DNA of 64,000 nt from an uncultured Verrucomicrobiota bacterium (lineage in GTDB: Bacteria > Verrucomicrobiota > Verrucomicrobiia > Limisphaerales > UBA9464), in the NCBI GenBank assembly GCA_903922605.1, contig CAIXUG010000024.1, positions 1-64,000 on the forward strand. Reading direction: 5' to 3'. Shown one piece after another: positions 26,929-35,367 of this stretch (positions are counted from its first letter, which is position 1; every line of letters begins with the position of its first letter). The notes beneath the pieces are model-generated. The model saw only the letters and a program-made list of their open reading frames with translations. It was not told the DNA's origin and ran no database searches. Position numbers and translations under genes: made by a program.

Positions 26929-27052
26929 GGTTTGAATGTCGCTGCTTGCGGCGGAGCGACGTAGTAGTCACCGACTTTCACGTAACCTACCTAGAGCGAC
27001 CATAATGTTGGAAATGGGGCGGAAAGCCTAAAATAGGGATGCGCAGCGGTAG

Positions 27053-27163
27053 GGCAGCACCAGCCAGACGCTGAGAAACCGGAAGGGCCGTTTCATAACG
27101 GCTGGGGAAACTGGCAACGCCCCGACCCGTAGGGAAGTGGAATTGCGGGGTGGCCAGTCCACC
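27053..27163 (-). pseudogene. Truncated duplicate of the membrane-gene leader (direct repeat B)
   Basis: This is a copy of 26242-26351. On the reverse strand it starts MKRPFRFLSVWLVLP, nearly the same as the intact gene, then loses similarity and runs out after seven more codons. One extra G and about six substitutions separate it from copy A. It is a non-functional gene start left over from a duplication or insertion event. Confidence 0.75.
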
Positions 27164-27239
27164 AACACTGAGCTTCGAATCGGAAACGCCACGGTGCCTT
27201 CCCTATCCATGAACTTCCCATGCTTCATCGGGCCGTAGC

Positions 27240-27459
27240 GCTGAAAGCGTGTCTGAGGAATGCCTGGGGTGGAGCGAACACCGTGAGCGAAGCCCCAGGA
27301 TAAGCTCCTTCAAATCGGGCTCAGGGCTGAAGGCCTGACGCAGGGGCCACCGAGTCCTTGGGACGCGCTTACAGCGCTCGACTGCTCCGGCTCCGTCAAC
27401 CTGGGGCTGCGCTCGCGTAGCTCGCTCCACCCCAGGCATCATTCGGACGGGCTTTCAGC
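27240..27459. repeat. Nested palindromic repeat element (about 220 bp)
   Basis: Three nested inverted pairs bracket one another: GCTGAAAGC at 27240-27248 with GCTTTCAGC at 27451-27459; an 18-bp arm ATGCCTGGGGTGGAGCGA at 27260-27277 with its exact complement at 27422-27439; and AGCCCCAGG at 27291-27299 with CCTGGGGCT at 27400-27408. No coding frame of quality spans it. It is likely a non-autonomous, REP-like element (inference). Confidence 0.65.
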
Positions 27460-27580
27460 CCTGCCAATAATGGCTTCCTGTCCCTACACCTCCCGAAGAG
27501 GGCCTGCTTTCCCGGAACTTTTGCAATGCCCCTGCGAGGTGATTTTCTAGTTGCAGAATTTTCCTAAAAGCATCCCAGCC

Positions 27581-27686
27581 GGCGTGGGGGTCTGTGGTCC
27601 ACAGCGCATCCGTGCTTCCGACTCCGCTACCCATGCCGAGGGGAGTGAAAGCGGTGCTGCCACTATGGACCACAGACCCGCACGCC
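27581..27686. repeat. Inverted repeat element with 21-bp arms
   Basis: The arms at 27581-27601 and 27666-27686 match in 20 of 21 positions and include GGTCTGTGGTCCA. A 64-bp centre separates them. The element sits just downstream of the stop of the gene at 27714 (reverse strand), so it may form the 3' end of that mRNA; no T-run is present. It looks like a MITE- or REP-type sequence. Confidence 0.55.
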
Positions 27687-27713
27687 AGCCATCACCTGAC
27701 GCATCCAGAAGCC

Positions 27714-29087
27714 CTATCGCCCCTCGCTTCGTCGGGCCTGGGCGCCGCCGGCCGGCATTTCCCGCAGGTGCAGGATCGCCGGGATGTCGAGGCGCGCCCA
27801 GTAGGTGACCTGCCGGGTGCCGGTTCGGCCCTCGTTGCCGTGGTCGGCATTGACCGTGAAGTGCCCGGTGTAGATGCGCCCGTCGAACTCGATGCGGACC
27901 TCGCCGGTCACGCCCTCGGGTGCCTCGCCCTTGAAGAAGTTGACCCGCGCATCCACCTGCTGCACGTCCACGGGGCTCTCGAACTCGATGAACTCGTATT
28001 CGCGCTGCGGCGAGGAGCGGTGGTCCTTGAAGTAGTAGCCCTCGGGGCTGCGGGTGTGCTCGAAGAACAGCGTCTCCGCCTCGCGGCTGGGCGTGGCATA
28101 GAGATCGAGGTCGATGTCGCCCTTCCAGCGGATGCCGATCTTCATCGGGCCGACCGTGACCGAAGGCGGGTGTTGCGCGGCGTTGTGGACCGTGTCGCGC
28201 GTGATCCAGTCGGCCACATCCACGTCGCGGGTGATGCGCAGCATCTCCAGCTTGGTCTGCGCGGGGTCCGGCTCGAAGCGCTGGCTGCGGGTTGCGGCGA
28301 GCGGCAGCGCGTTGGGCTTCACCGCGTCGAAGACGGTCGGCAGGTCGCCGCAGAAGGTGGCCAACTGAGCGCCCTGCCCCTTCAGGTAAAGCGACCAGAA
28401 GCGGCTGATCTTCTCCTGGTGCACCGCACTGACCCACGGGTCGCCGAAGAAGCCCCAGTGGACAGCGATATGGGCGAGCGAATCCGCGCGGTCCTTGAGG
28501 CCGAACACGGAGCGGTCGCGCGCCACCTTCAGGTGTCCGTCGGAGGGGAAGTAGCCGTCCATCATGGAGAAGCCCGGTTCCTTGTGGTCGAGGTACAGCG
28601 GGCTGCCGAGCACGATGACCGAGACGGACGCGTCGTCGTCCCCGTGCGCGACATTCTCGCCCACGAAATCCATGAACTGCGGAAAACGGACGGCTTGGCT
28701 GAAGTCCATCTTGGCGGCCTCCGGGCGCGGATGCTCGGCGGCGAGGAAGTTCTTCAGCTTGTTGATCGGCTCCTTGAACTGGTTTGCGCGCGTCTTGCCG
28801 CTGCGGAAGGCCTGCACCTTGGGAACCTCGAGCTGAGTAACGGTCTGCAACTGATAGGCGTCGTAGATGACCAACGACGAGCCGAGGGGCATGTCCTCGA
28901 GCACGAAGCCGACGATGCGGCGGAACACGTCGTCCTTCACCGCCTTGTCGAGGAAGGGCGACAGGCCGATGACGTAGCGCATCGCGTTCGGGTCGGTGCG
29001 GGGCGAATCGGCCGCCTGGAGCGGGCCAAAGCCGACACCGAGCAGGGCGATGCCAATGAGAAGGCAGCGGAGGGTCCAGATTTTCAT
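27714..29087 (-). CDS. Exported protein with vWA-like and DUF2135-like regions, unknown function
   Basis: Start at the ATG at 29087, which opens a signal peptide (MKIWTLRCLLIGIALLGVGF ... LQA). An ATG at 29129, overlapping the upstream stop as ATGA, is an alternative. The product is 457 aa. Residues about 35-270 alternate strands and helices like a von Willebrand A fold (MRYVIGLSPFLDKAVKDD, SSLVIYDAYQLQTV, SVSVIVLGSPLYLD), but the MIDAS DxSxS is degenerate. Residues about 330-440 (IRWKGDIDLDLYATP, FFEHTRSPEGYYFKDH, VNFFKGEAPEGVTGEVRIEF) resemble the beta-sandwich of DUF2135/YfaP-like proteins. The domain calls are inferences from pattern. It forms an operon with the membrane protein upstream. 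Confidence 0.65.
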   Translation of the reverse strand: MKIWTLRCLLIGIALLGVGFGPLQAADSPRTDPNAMRYVIGLSPFLDKAVKDDVFRRIVGFVLEDMPLGSSLVIYDAYQLQTVTQLEVPKVQAFRSGKTRANQFKEPINKLKNFLAAEHPRPEAAKMDFSQAVRFPQFMDFVGENVAHGDDDASVSVIVLGSPLYLDHKEPGFSMMDGYFPSDGHLKVARDRSVFGLKDRADSLAHIAVHWGFFGDPWVSAVHQEKISRFWSLYLKGQGAQLATFCGDLPTVFDAVKPNALPLAATRSQRFEPDPAQTKLEMLRITRDVDVADWITRDTVHNAAQHPPSVTVGPMKIGIRWKGDIDLDLYATPSREAETLFFEHTRSPEGYYFKDHRSSPQREYEFIEFESPVDVQQVDARVNFFKGEAPEGVTGEVRIEFDGRIYTGHFTVNADHGNEGRTGTRQVTYWARLDIPAILHLREMPAGGAQARRSEGR

Positions 29088-29125
29088 GGTACGTAGATGG
29101 GCTGAGGATTGGCTTTGTCGGCCCG

Positions 29126-30262
29126 TCATTGGCCGTTGCGGCCGGCGGGGGTGACGGGGCCGTGGCTACGGTCGCTGCCGTTCCCATTGCCATTCTCCAG
29201 ACTGTGCATCTGGGTGCGGAGCTGTTCGGTGATCTGATCCCAGAGCATCCGTTTCTGCCGGTTCTGGTCCTGCTGCTGGGCGGTCTCCTTGCGGAACATC
29301 GACTTGGCGTAGGCGAGCAGCGCGGTGAGCTGGTTTTCCAGCCGTGTCTGCTGGCCGCGCGCCTCGGCGAGGGCGCGGCGCTCCAGCGCCACATTGTCCT
29401 CCAGCAGCCGTCGTTCCTGATCGACCTGCGTGAAGAGCGGGTTGCCCGCGAGGCGGACCGGACGGTGCCGCGTGTAGAGCGTGGTCATGTACATGCCGAG
29501 CACTGCCGACAGGAAGATCTCGGCGGTGGCCTGCGCGATGACCGTGATCACGTCGATCCACTTGGCCCCGCCCGCCGTCGTCCCCATGAGCCCGTTGGCG
29601 GTCTCAAAGACGCTCAGCGATTCGATGTGTTCCTTGGTCGTCTTGGACAGCGTGGGGTACACCGCCGCGTAGGCGGCGAGCCACACGAGCACGCCCGCAA
29701 TGCCCACGGCGAGGCAGGTCCACAGGTATGCGTCGCGCACCGCACGGTTTTGCAGGAAATCCCAGCCGACCTTCACCGCCAGCGCGCCCACCGGCAGCAG
29801 TGCCGCCCAGAAGTAGGCGCGGATCGGACTCTCGATGAAGGTGACCAGGCCTGATTCCAGCAGGTTGAAGGAGATGTTGAGCACGCCGAACACGACGAGG
29901 CACACCACCGCCAAAGCGGCCACGGCGAACATCACGCGGTCCCACAGGTTCCATGGCACGGTCGGCTTGATGTCCGGCTCGCCGTTCACATTGACGGGGA
30001 TGAGCTGGTCCAGCCCGCTCAGCTTCCCATGCGTGTCCCTCAGGCGGGCTTCCAGATGCGTGAGGCGCTCCTCGTGGGTGCGCGCCTGCTGCTGGTGTCG
30101 CTCCAGGTCAGCGGCATGGTGATGCAGGAAGAGTGCGCGGTGGTAGGACTCGATCTCTTCTATGCCGGCGTCTTCCGACAGTCCGGCCTGGTTCTGGATG
30201 AACTCCAGATGCACGGCCGGAACGATCGGTCCGGCGCCGTTGGATTTGGATGATTGGCTCAT
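29126..30262 (-). CDS. Four-helix membrane protein with coiled-coil flanks, unknown function
   Basis: 378 aa. Residues about 40-85 form a predicted coiled coil (HHHAADLERHQQQARTHEER). Four membrane helices follow (about 107-130, 145-165, 180-202, 250-270). A second long coiled coil (VDQERRLLEDNVALERRALA) and a low-complexity Gly/Asn tail complete it. Both ends are probably cytoplasmic. The stop overlaps the start region of the exported protein downstream, so they are translationally linked and likely partners. I do not recognise the family. The arrangement of an inner-membrane scaffold with a secreted partner suggests an envelope complex (inference). Confidence 0.65.
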   Translation of the reverse strand: MSQSSKSNGAGPIVPAVHLEFIQNQAGLSEDAGIEEIESYHRALFLHHHAADLERHQQQARTHEERLTHLEARLRDTHGKLSGLDQLIPVNVNGEPDIKPTVPWNLWDRVMFAVAALAVVCLVVFGVLNISFNLLESGLVTFIESPIRAYFWAALLPVGALAVKVGWDFLQNRAVRDAYLWTCLAVGIAGVLVWLAAYAAVYPTLSKTTKEHIESLSVFETANGLMGTTAGGAKWIDVITVIAQATAEIFLSAVLGMYMTTLYTRHRPVRLAGNPLFTQVDQERRLLEDNVALERRALAEARGQQTRLENQLTALLAYAKSMFRKETAQQQDQNRQKRMLWDQITEQLRTQMHSLENGNGNGSDRSHGPVTPAGRNGQ

Positions 30263-30361
30263 GGTGGGGACTGGTTGGAGGCGGAGCGTGGCCCGAGGTC
30301 GCCCGTTGCGGGGAGGCGACGCCCGGATTTGGTGGGAAAGTGGGGTGTTTTACGGGTCCCG

Positions 30362-30416
30362 GTCGGCCCATCCCGCCCCTTCAGGGCAGGGACATAGAGA
30401 GTGGGGATGGGCCGAC
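30362..30416. repeat. Inverted repeat in the gap between the M56 and membrane genes
   Basis: Thirteen-bp arms GTCGGCCCATCCC (30362-30374) and its complement (30404-30416) enclose a 29-bp loop with a further small hairpin (CCCTTCAGGGCAGGG). It lies in the 252-bp gap between 30263 and 30514. It could be a repeat element or sit in the leader of the membrane gene at 30262. No gene is seen in this gap. Confidence 0.5.
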
Positions 30417-30514
30417 GGGAGTTACGGCGGTTGGGGAAGTGCGGCCGCCGAGCCGCGTTTGTATGTGTGTTGTGTGTGGGCGGGAGGAATCGGACCAACC
30501 CGCCCCCGTGACGC

Positions 30515-33112
30515 TCAGCGGCCGACTTCCTTCTTCCGCGGGGCGCTGCTGTCGTCGTCGTTGCTGTTGTTGTTGCTCGTCGCCGGCTTCTCCGGCTTCG
30601 GGGCCGCGTTTTCGGCCATGTGCTTCTCGTGATGCTCGCGTTCGCGCTCGGCGCGTTCGTCGATCCGCTCCTGGGCCTGCTCGAGCCGTTCCAGCTGGTG
30701 CTCCAGAGAGTTCATCTGTTTCTCCAGGCCATGGCGCTCCGCCTCCAGCGCTTTGCGCTGCATCTCAATGGCCTGCTTTTCGGCTTCGGCACCTTCCTTG
30801 GCTTTCTGCAGCGCCTCGTCGTGGCCACCCTTGGCGGCTTCCGCACCGGCGCGCTGGGCGTCCCTCACGGCGCGTTCGACGTCTCGCGCCATCTTCTCCT
30901 GGTCGCGCTTCATGTCCGCCTGGATACGGGCGAGCTCCTCGGGCTTGGGCCAGGCCCGCTGGGCATCTTCCATGGCCTTGGCAAACTGCTTCTGGTCGAA
31001 GTTCTGGTCGACCTTGAACTGGAAGTCCTTCTGCGCCGCGCCCCACTTCGCCTTCTGCAGGGCGAGCAGTTCGTCCATCTGGTGCTCCAGGCGTTCCAGG
31101 CGGTGTTCCAGCGACTTGTCGCCGTCCTTGCCGTCCTTGCCGTCCTTCTCTTTCTTCTCCTTCTTGCCGTGCTTCTCGCCGACGAACACGTCATTCCCCG
31201 ACTCGGACGACACATCGCCGCTCTGGGCGAGGAAGAAATGGGCTCCGCCTGGAGCCGGGGTCGGCGCGGGCATCGCGCCGGGAGCCGGCATCGGCGTCGG
31301 GGCGGGCACGGCGAGGATCGCCACCGCTCCGGGGGCGGGCGGCTTGGGCGCGTAGGCGACCGTCACCGGGCGCGAGTAGTCCAAGATGACCCGATGCGGC
31401 TTGCCAGCCGCCGGCGGCTCGGGCGGCACCGGCAGCGCGGCCGGATCCGCAGCGGCGGTCCCGGGCTTGAAGCGCGGGCCCGAATCCGCATCGTACGATG
31501 AGGAGGTCAGCGTGGCGGTGGGAGCCTGGTAATTGACCGATACAGGCACCGAGGTGACCACGGTCGTGTTGGCGGTGACCGCCACATCCTGGCTGTCCTG
31601 GTTGACCGCGACTTCGGCGACTTCGGCGGCCTCGGCAGTTTCCTGCCCTTCGGTCGGCTCAGGCGGCGTAGGCGCGCTGTCAGGATTTCCGGCCAGCGCG
31701 AGGCGCGGGCCGGCGACCAGGGCGAGACCGGCGACCAGGGCGGTCACGGTCGAGAGAATCCCCACACTGGCGCGGCCAAGGCGCGGGGACGAATTGCGTT
31801 TCGGATCGAGTATCATGGCTATCCTTTCGGTGAGTTGATGCTTGTGGTGCCAGGCCGCCGGCGCGGCCACGACCTCGCGGCTGCGCATGCGGCTGGCAAA
31901 TTCGGTGAGAAACAGGGCGTAGTCGCGCGGCGTGCGGGTCGCGGCCAGCACGTGGTCATCGCAGGCGATCTCGCGCTCGACGGTGAGGCGGCGCGACAGC
32001 CACCACACGGCGGGATGGAAGAACAGCACGGCCACGACGGCCTGCTGGGCGAGGTTCGCCCAGTCATCGCCGCGCCCCACGTGCGCCAGCTCATGCCGCA
32101 GGACCTGCTGCAGCTGCTCCGCCGGCGCCTCGGCCAGCACCCGCTCGGGCAGCAGCACCGCCGGCCGCCAGAACCCGACCGCCATCGGCGCGCCCTTGCC
32201 GGGGCACACCAGCAGGCGCGTGGGCCGGCCCGGGGCCATCTCCTCGCCGAGCGCGGCGAACGCCGTGCGCACCTCGTCGGGCGGAGCGGTCCCGTGACGC
32301 TTGAGCAGATGCAGCTGCGCCAGTTGGAAGGCCAGCCCGGCCAGCCGCACGGCGGCCAGCAACAGCCAGGTGCCCGCCAGCGCCAGGGCCGCCCAGCCCG
32401 GCAGCGTCAGCCGCCAATCCCGGGGCAGGTGCGGCTGCCAACGGGCGAACCAGCCGGCCAGCCGGCTGCGGAAAGGACTGCCCGCCAGAACCGCCCTGTC
32501 CTCCTGCGAATCATCTCCTGCGGGCGACACCACATTCGGCGCTGCCCCGGTTGCGTTCCCGGCGGGCAAAAGTGCGGAGAGATTTTGACCCGTGAAATTC
32601 TGGGCGGCGCGGTTTTCCTCCGTCGGCTTGACCGTCGGAAATTCCAGCAGGCCATCCAGCGTGAGCGACACGGTGGTCGGCGTGCGGAAGGCATCCACGG
32701 GAACCGCCGGCAGCGAGGTGTCGGATGTCGAAGGCGTTTGCTGCAGCGACGTGGGCGTCATCGTCGGCAGCGGCGGATAAATCGTCGGCGAGGCCGATGT
32801 GGTGCTGCTGCGAACTTCCTCTGCGCCGCTCCCCTGCCCGGTTGTCTCCAGCTGATGGTCCGCCTCGGCGGCGAGCAGCTCGGCGAGGGACAGCCCAGGT
32901 TTGGCGGCGAGCCCCGGCAGCCCGCAGAAATGCGCGAGCGGCAGAAAGGCTACCACGAGCAGCGTGACAAACCAGACCGCGTGGCGCGTGGCGGCGTTGC
33001 TGCGCGGGACCAGCTTCAGCCCGGCCCACACCGCCAGCGTGAGCAGCAATCCCTGATAGCCGCCGTTGAACAGCGCCCCGAGCACGCGGTGGCTGAGCAG
33101 TTCGAGGTTCAT
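30515..33112 (-). CDS. M56 family (BlaR1-like) membrane zinc peptidase with coiled-coil tail
   Basis: 865 aa. N-terminal helices (about 15-32, 43-60), a long disordered loop, a helix near 240-262, then the M56 peptidase. That holds the HELAH zinc motif near residue 340 and EREIACDDHVLA downstream. A final helix (about 446-465, VTALVAGLALVAGP) leads to the exterior. In BlaR1/MecR1 the next part is a penicillin-binding sensor; here it is replaced by Pro/Ala-rich sequence and a long charged coiled coil (about 640-860, rich in EKMARDVERAVRDAQ). The beta-lactam sensor is therefore absent and the signal is unknown. It is cotranscribed with BlaI upstream (ATGA overlap) and presumably triggers its inactivation. 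Confidence 0.9.
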   Translation of the reverse strand: MNLELLSHRVLGALFNGGYQGLLLTLAVWAGLKLVPRSNAATRHAVWFVTLLVVAFLPLAHFCGLPGLAAKPGLSLAELLAAEADHQLETTGQGSGAEEVRSSTTSASPTIYPPLPTMTPTSLQQTPSTSDTSLPAVPVDAFRTPTTVSLTLDGLLEFPTVKPTEENRAAQNFTGQNLSALLPAGNATGAAPNVVSPAGDDSQEDRAVLAGSPFRSRLAGWFARWQPHLPRDWRLTLPGWAALALAGTWLLLAAVRLAGLAFQLAQLHLLKRHGTAPPDEVRTAFAALGEEMAPGRPTRLLVCPGKGAPMAVGFWRPAVLLPERVLAEAPAEQLQQVLRHELAHVGRGDDWANLAQQAVVAVLFFHPAVWWLSRRLTVEREIACDDHVLAATRTPRDYALFLTEFASRMRSREVVAAPAAWHHKHQLTERIAMILDPKRNSSPRLGRASVGILSTVTALVAGLALVAGPRLALAGNPDSAPTPPEPTEGQETAEAAEVAEVAVNQDSQDVAVTANTTVVTSVPVSVNYQAPTATLTSSSYDADSGPRFKPGTAAADPAALPVPPEPPAAGKPHRVILDYSRPVTVAYAPKPPAPGAVAILAVPAPTPMPAPGAMPAPTPAPGGAHFFLAQSGDVSSESGNDVFVGEKHGKKEKKEKDGKDGKDGDKSLEHRLERLEHQMDELLALQKAKWGAAQKDFQFKVDQNFDQKQFAKAMEDAQRAWPKPEELARIQADMKRDQEKMARDVERAVRDAQRAGAEAAKGGHDEALQKAKEGAEAEKQAIEMQRKALEAERHGLEKQMNSLEHQLERLEQAQERIDERAEREREHHEKHMAENAAPKPEKPATSNNNSNDDDSSAPRKKEVGR

Positions 33113-33498
33113 TTTTTGGTCTCCTTGGTTTCGAGAATCTGCTTCCTCAGTTCGGCCAGCTCCGGCTCGCTCAGTTCCTCGTCGCGGATGAAGCTCAGCA
33201 CCAGCTCACCGGGCGAGCCGGCGAAAAACTTGCCCAGCAGCTGCTGCACGGCCTTCCGCGCGGCCGTGTCACGATTGACCTTGGGCGTGAAGATGTGCGC
33301 CCGGCCTTCCTTGTCGCTGGTGAGATATCCCTTGTCCTTCAGGATCCGCATCAGCGTGAGGATCGTGGTGTAGGCGGTGCCATCCTTGCCGGCGAGCGCC
33401 TCGGCGACTTCGGCCACCGTGGCGGACCCCTTGGACCAGAGAACCTCCATGATCCGGTGTTCTGCGTCGGTCAGCGTGCGTGATTTCTTTCGAGCCAT
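33109..33498 (-). CDS. blaI: BlaI/MecI/CopY family transcriptional repressor
   Basis: 129 aa, the usual size of the family. A winged helix occupies residues about 8-75 (LTDAEHRIMEVLWSKGSATV, TAYTTILTLMRILKDKGYL), followed by the dimerisation helices (KAVQQLLGKFFAGSPGELVL). The helix-3 TTILTLMRILKDKGYL matches the DNA-reading helix of BlaI. Family members bind TACTA/TAGTA-type dyads as dimers and are cleaved or released when the M56 partner is activated. The matching dyads lie directly upstream. The target regulon beyond its own operon is unknown. Confidence 0.9.
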   Translation of the reverse strand: MARKKSRTLTDAEHRIMEVLWSKGSATVAEVAEALAGKDGTAYTTILTLMRILKDKGYLTSDKEGRAHIFTPKVNRDTAARKAVQQLLGKFFAGSPGELVLSFIRDEELSEPELAELRKQILETKETKK

Positions 33499-33534
33499 GG
33501 ACTGGGGAATATTTCAGGAGTTGCTATTAAGCAA

Positions 33535-33587
33535 TTAGTAACTAAGGAATACGTTGGGGAGTCCCACGCGTCAACTAAAACTTTAGT
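33535..33587 (-). promoter_or_regulatory. blaI promoter flanked by two BlaI-type dyads
   Basis: On the reverse strand, -35 TTGACG (plus 33569-33574) and -10 TATTCC (plus 33546-33551) are separated by 17 bp. Two perfect dyads flank or overlap them: ACTAAA-AC-TTTAGT at 33574-33587 and TTAGT-A-ACTAA at 33535-33545. Both have the ACTA/TAGT core expected for BlaI/MecI operators, so autorepression is likely. The rest of 33499-33839 contains no gene that I can see. Confidence 0.7.
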
Positions 33588-33839
33588 AGTTCGCGCACGC
33601 ATGGAGAATGCGGACCGGTGCGTGACCGTTCCACGCCCAACCGTTGCGCCAAGGGGCGGGGCGGATTCGACATGGACACAGGAACCACCACCCTTACCTT
33701 ATGCTCGTGGCAACCGGTTTCCTGGAAAACGGCGGGCTGACCCGCCGGCGAAATGATCCGGCCCCCCTTGGTGATCGGGCTCGCGTCGCCGCCACTGCGT
33801 CGATCCGCCCGGGATCCTGCCAACTGACGGTTTTGAGCA

Positions 33840-35228
33840 ATGTTTATGAAAATTCCCCACCCCAACGCACTCCGGCGCGCCGCCGGGTTCCCCCTCACGC
33901 TCCTCCTCGGCTCCTTTCTGGGCGTGTTGACCTCCGCGTTTGCCGCCGATGCGCCGACGCTGACGCTGCATGGTCCGGACGGCCAGACACAGGTGGTGAA
34001 CCGTTTCGCCGAGCTCCCCGCCCAACTGGCCAAAAGCACGGCGCCGGGAGACTGGCGGCTCACTGTAAACGGTCAGAACGAGCTGCTTGGCGGGGTGCAC
34101 GTCTCCCTGGCGACGGGGCAACGCCTCATCATCGAGGGCGGCGGGCCCGATGCCGGCTTTGAAGCCGCCCAGGTGCCACCGGACCAGGCGGCGATCTATC
34201 TGGATGCGGGCAGGTTCGAGGTGCATGGCCTCACGATACGCCATGGACCGCATTGGAGCCTCCGGGTCGCCGACAATGTGCGGTACCACCTGTCACAGCT
34301 CCGCATTCTGGACGCCCGGGGAGGAGGCATCGCTGTCTTTGGACCGCACGGTGTCGACCAGAAGGGGCCGACAAACAATGTCATCGAGCACTGCCTCGTC
34401 GAACACTTCAACACGGACGGCGCGAAATGGAAGAACGACGGGATCCTCCTGCAGGACAACCAGGCCCGCGTCTCCGCCAACGTGGTGCGCGATTCCCCGA
34501 CGGAGACCATGGGCATCCGCGTGATGGGCGCCGGCAACTACATCGACGGCAATCTCGTCCAGAATGTCTCCAGCAAGGACTCCGGCGCCATCTACCTCGG
34601 GGCTGGCGATGGGATCTACACGGCGGTCGGAAATTTCGTCCGCCACAATGTCGTCGTGGGCGCCCAGTGCGGCATCTACCTCGACGACGGCACCTGCGCC
34701 GCCCAGGTCGGAAAGAACTACCTCATCGACTGTCGCGGAGCCGCGCTCTATGTCGGCGGCGGGCGGGACAATTCCGTGCGCGAAAACGTCGCACTCCGGT
34801 GCCCCGTCTTTGCCCAGATGGACAACCGCCGCTCCGGTTGGCCGGCCCTGCCCGAGAAGGCGAAGACTTTCAGCGACGCCCGTGCCCGCCTGAAAAAGGC
34901 GGTGAACCAGAAAGACCTGCGCGAGCGCCTGGTCGCCGCCGGATTCGACGTCAACGCGTTCGAGAAACTGTCCAAGGAGGACTTCAACCGGCCCGAGGGC
35001 AACCGCCTGGCCGGCAAAGTGCTGATGCCGCCGGCGATGGAGATCAAATGGCAGAACTATTTCCACCCCGGTGAACCCATCGTCGGCATCACGACCGCCG
35101 ACCCGGCGCTGCCCAACCGTCAATTGCCGGCGAGCGTCACCGACTGGCAGCAACTGTCGGGCAACGCGGTGGGCATCCAGAACATGCCCGATGTGGCTGA
35201 AATCCTGAAGGGCATCGGCAGTCCCTGA
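33840..35228 (+). CDS. Secreted right-handed beta-helix protein
   Basis: 462 aa with a signal peptide ending TSAFA; the in-frame ATG at 33846 is an equally possible start. Residues about 60-330 show the parallel beta-helix pattern of NosD/pectate-lyase-like (PbH1) proteins: NNVIEHCLVEHFNTDGAKW, ARVSANVVRDSPTETMGIRV, NYIDGNLVQNVSSKDSGAIY, NFVRHNVVVGAQCGIYLDDG, NSVRENVAL. A helical tail follows. These folds occur in polysaccharide lyases, hydrolases and binding proteins; specific catalytic residues are not identifiable, so no substrate can be named. Confidence 0.8.
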   Translation: MFMKIPHPNALRRAAGFPLTLLLGSFLGVLTSAFAADAPTLTLHGPDGQTQVVNRFAELPAQLAKSTAPGDWRLTVNGQNELLGGVHVSLATGQRLIIEGGGPDAGFEAAQVPPDQAAIYLDAGRFEVHGLTIRHGPHWSLRVADNVRYHLSQLRILDARGGGIAVFGPHGVDQKGPTNNVIEHCLVEHFNTDGAKWKNDGILLQDNQARVSANVVRDSPTETMGIRVMGAGNYIDGNLVQNVSSKDSGAIYLGAGDGIYTAVGNFVRHNVVVGAQCGIYLDDGTCAAQVGKNYLIDCRGAALYVGGGRDNSVRENVALRCPVFAQMDNRRSGWPALPEKAKTFSDARARLKKAVNQKDLRERLVAAGFDVNAFEKLSKEDFNRPEGNRLAGKVLMPPAMEIKWQNYFHPGEPIVGITTADPALPNRQLPASVTDWQQLSGNAVGIQNMPDVAEILKGIGSP

Positions 35229-35367
35229 GCCTTGGGGTGAGCGGGGAATCTCGATAAAATCCCCAGTCGTGCGCGCCATGCGCGGTGGACGCCGAACCAT
35301 AGCGGGGCGCGCGTGTCTCCTGCCCTGACGCCCGGTTCCTCAAATCCATGTTCTTCCGGGGCGAACC

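Noticed and set aside
27203-27442. 79-codon reverse frame across the nested palindromic repeat
   Set aside because: It is an open frame through a repeat with nested inverted pairs; composition reflects the repeat, not a protein.
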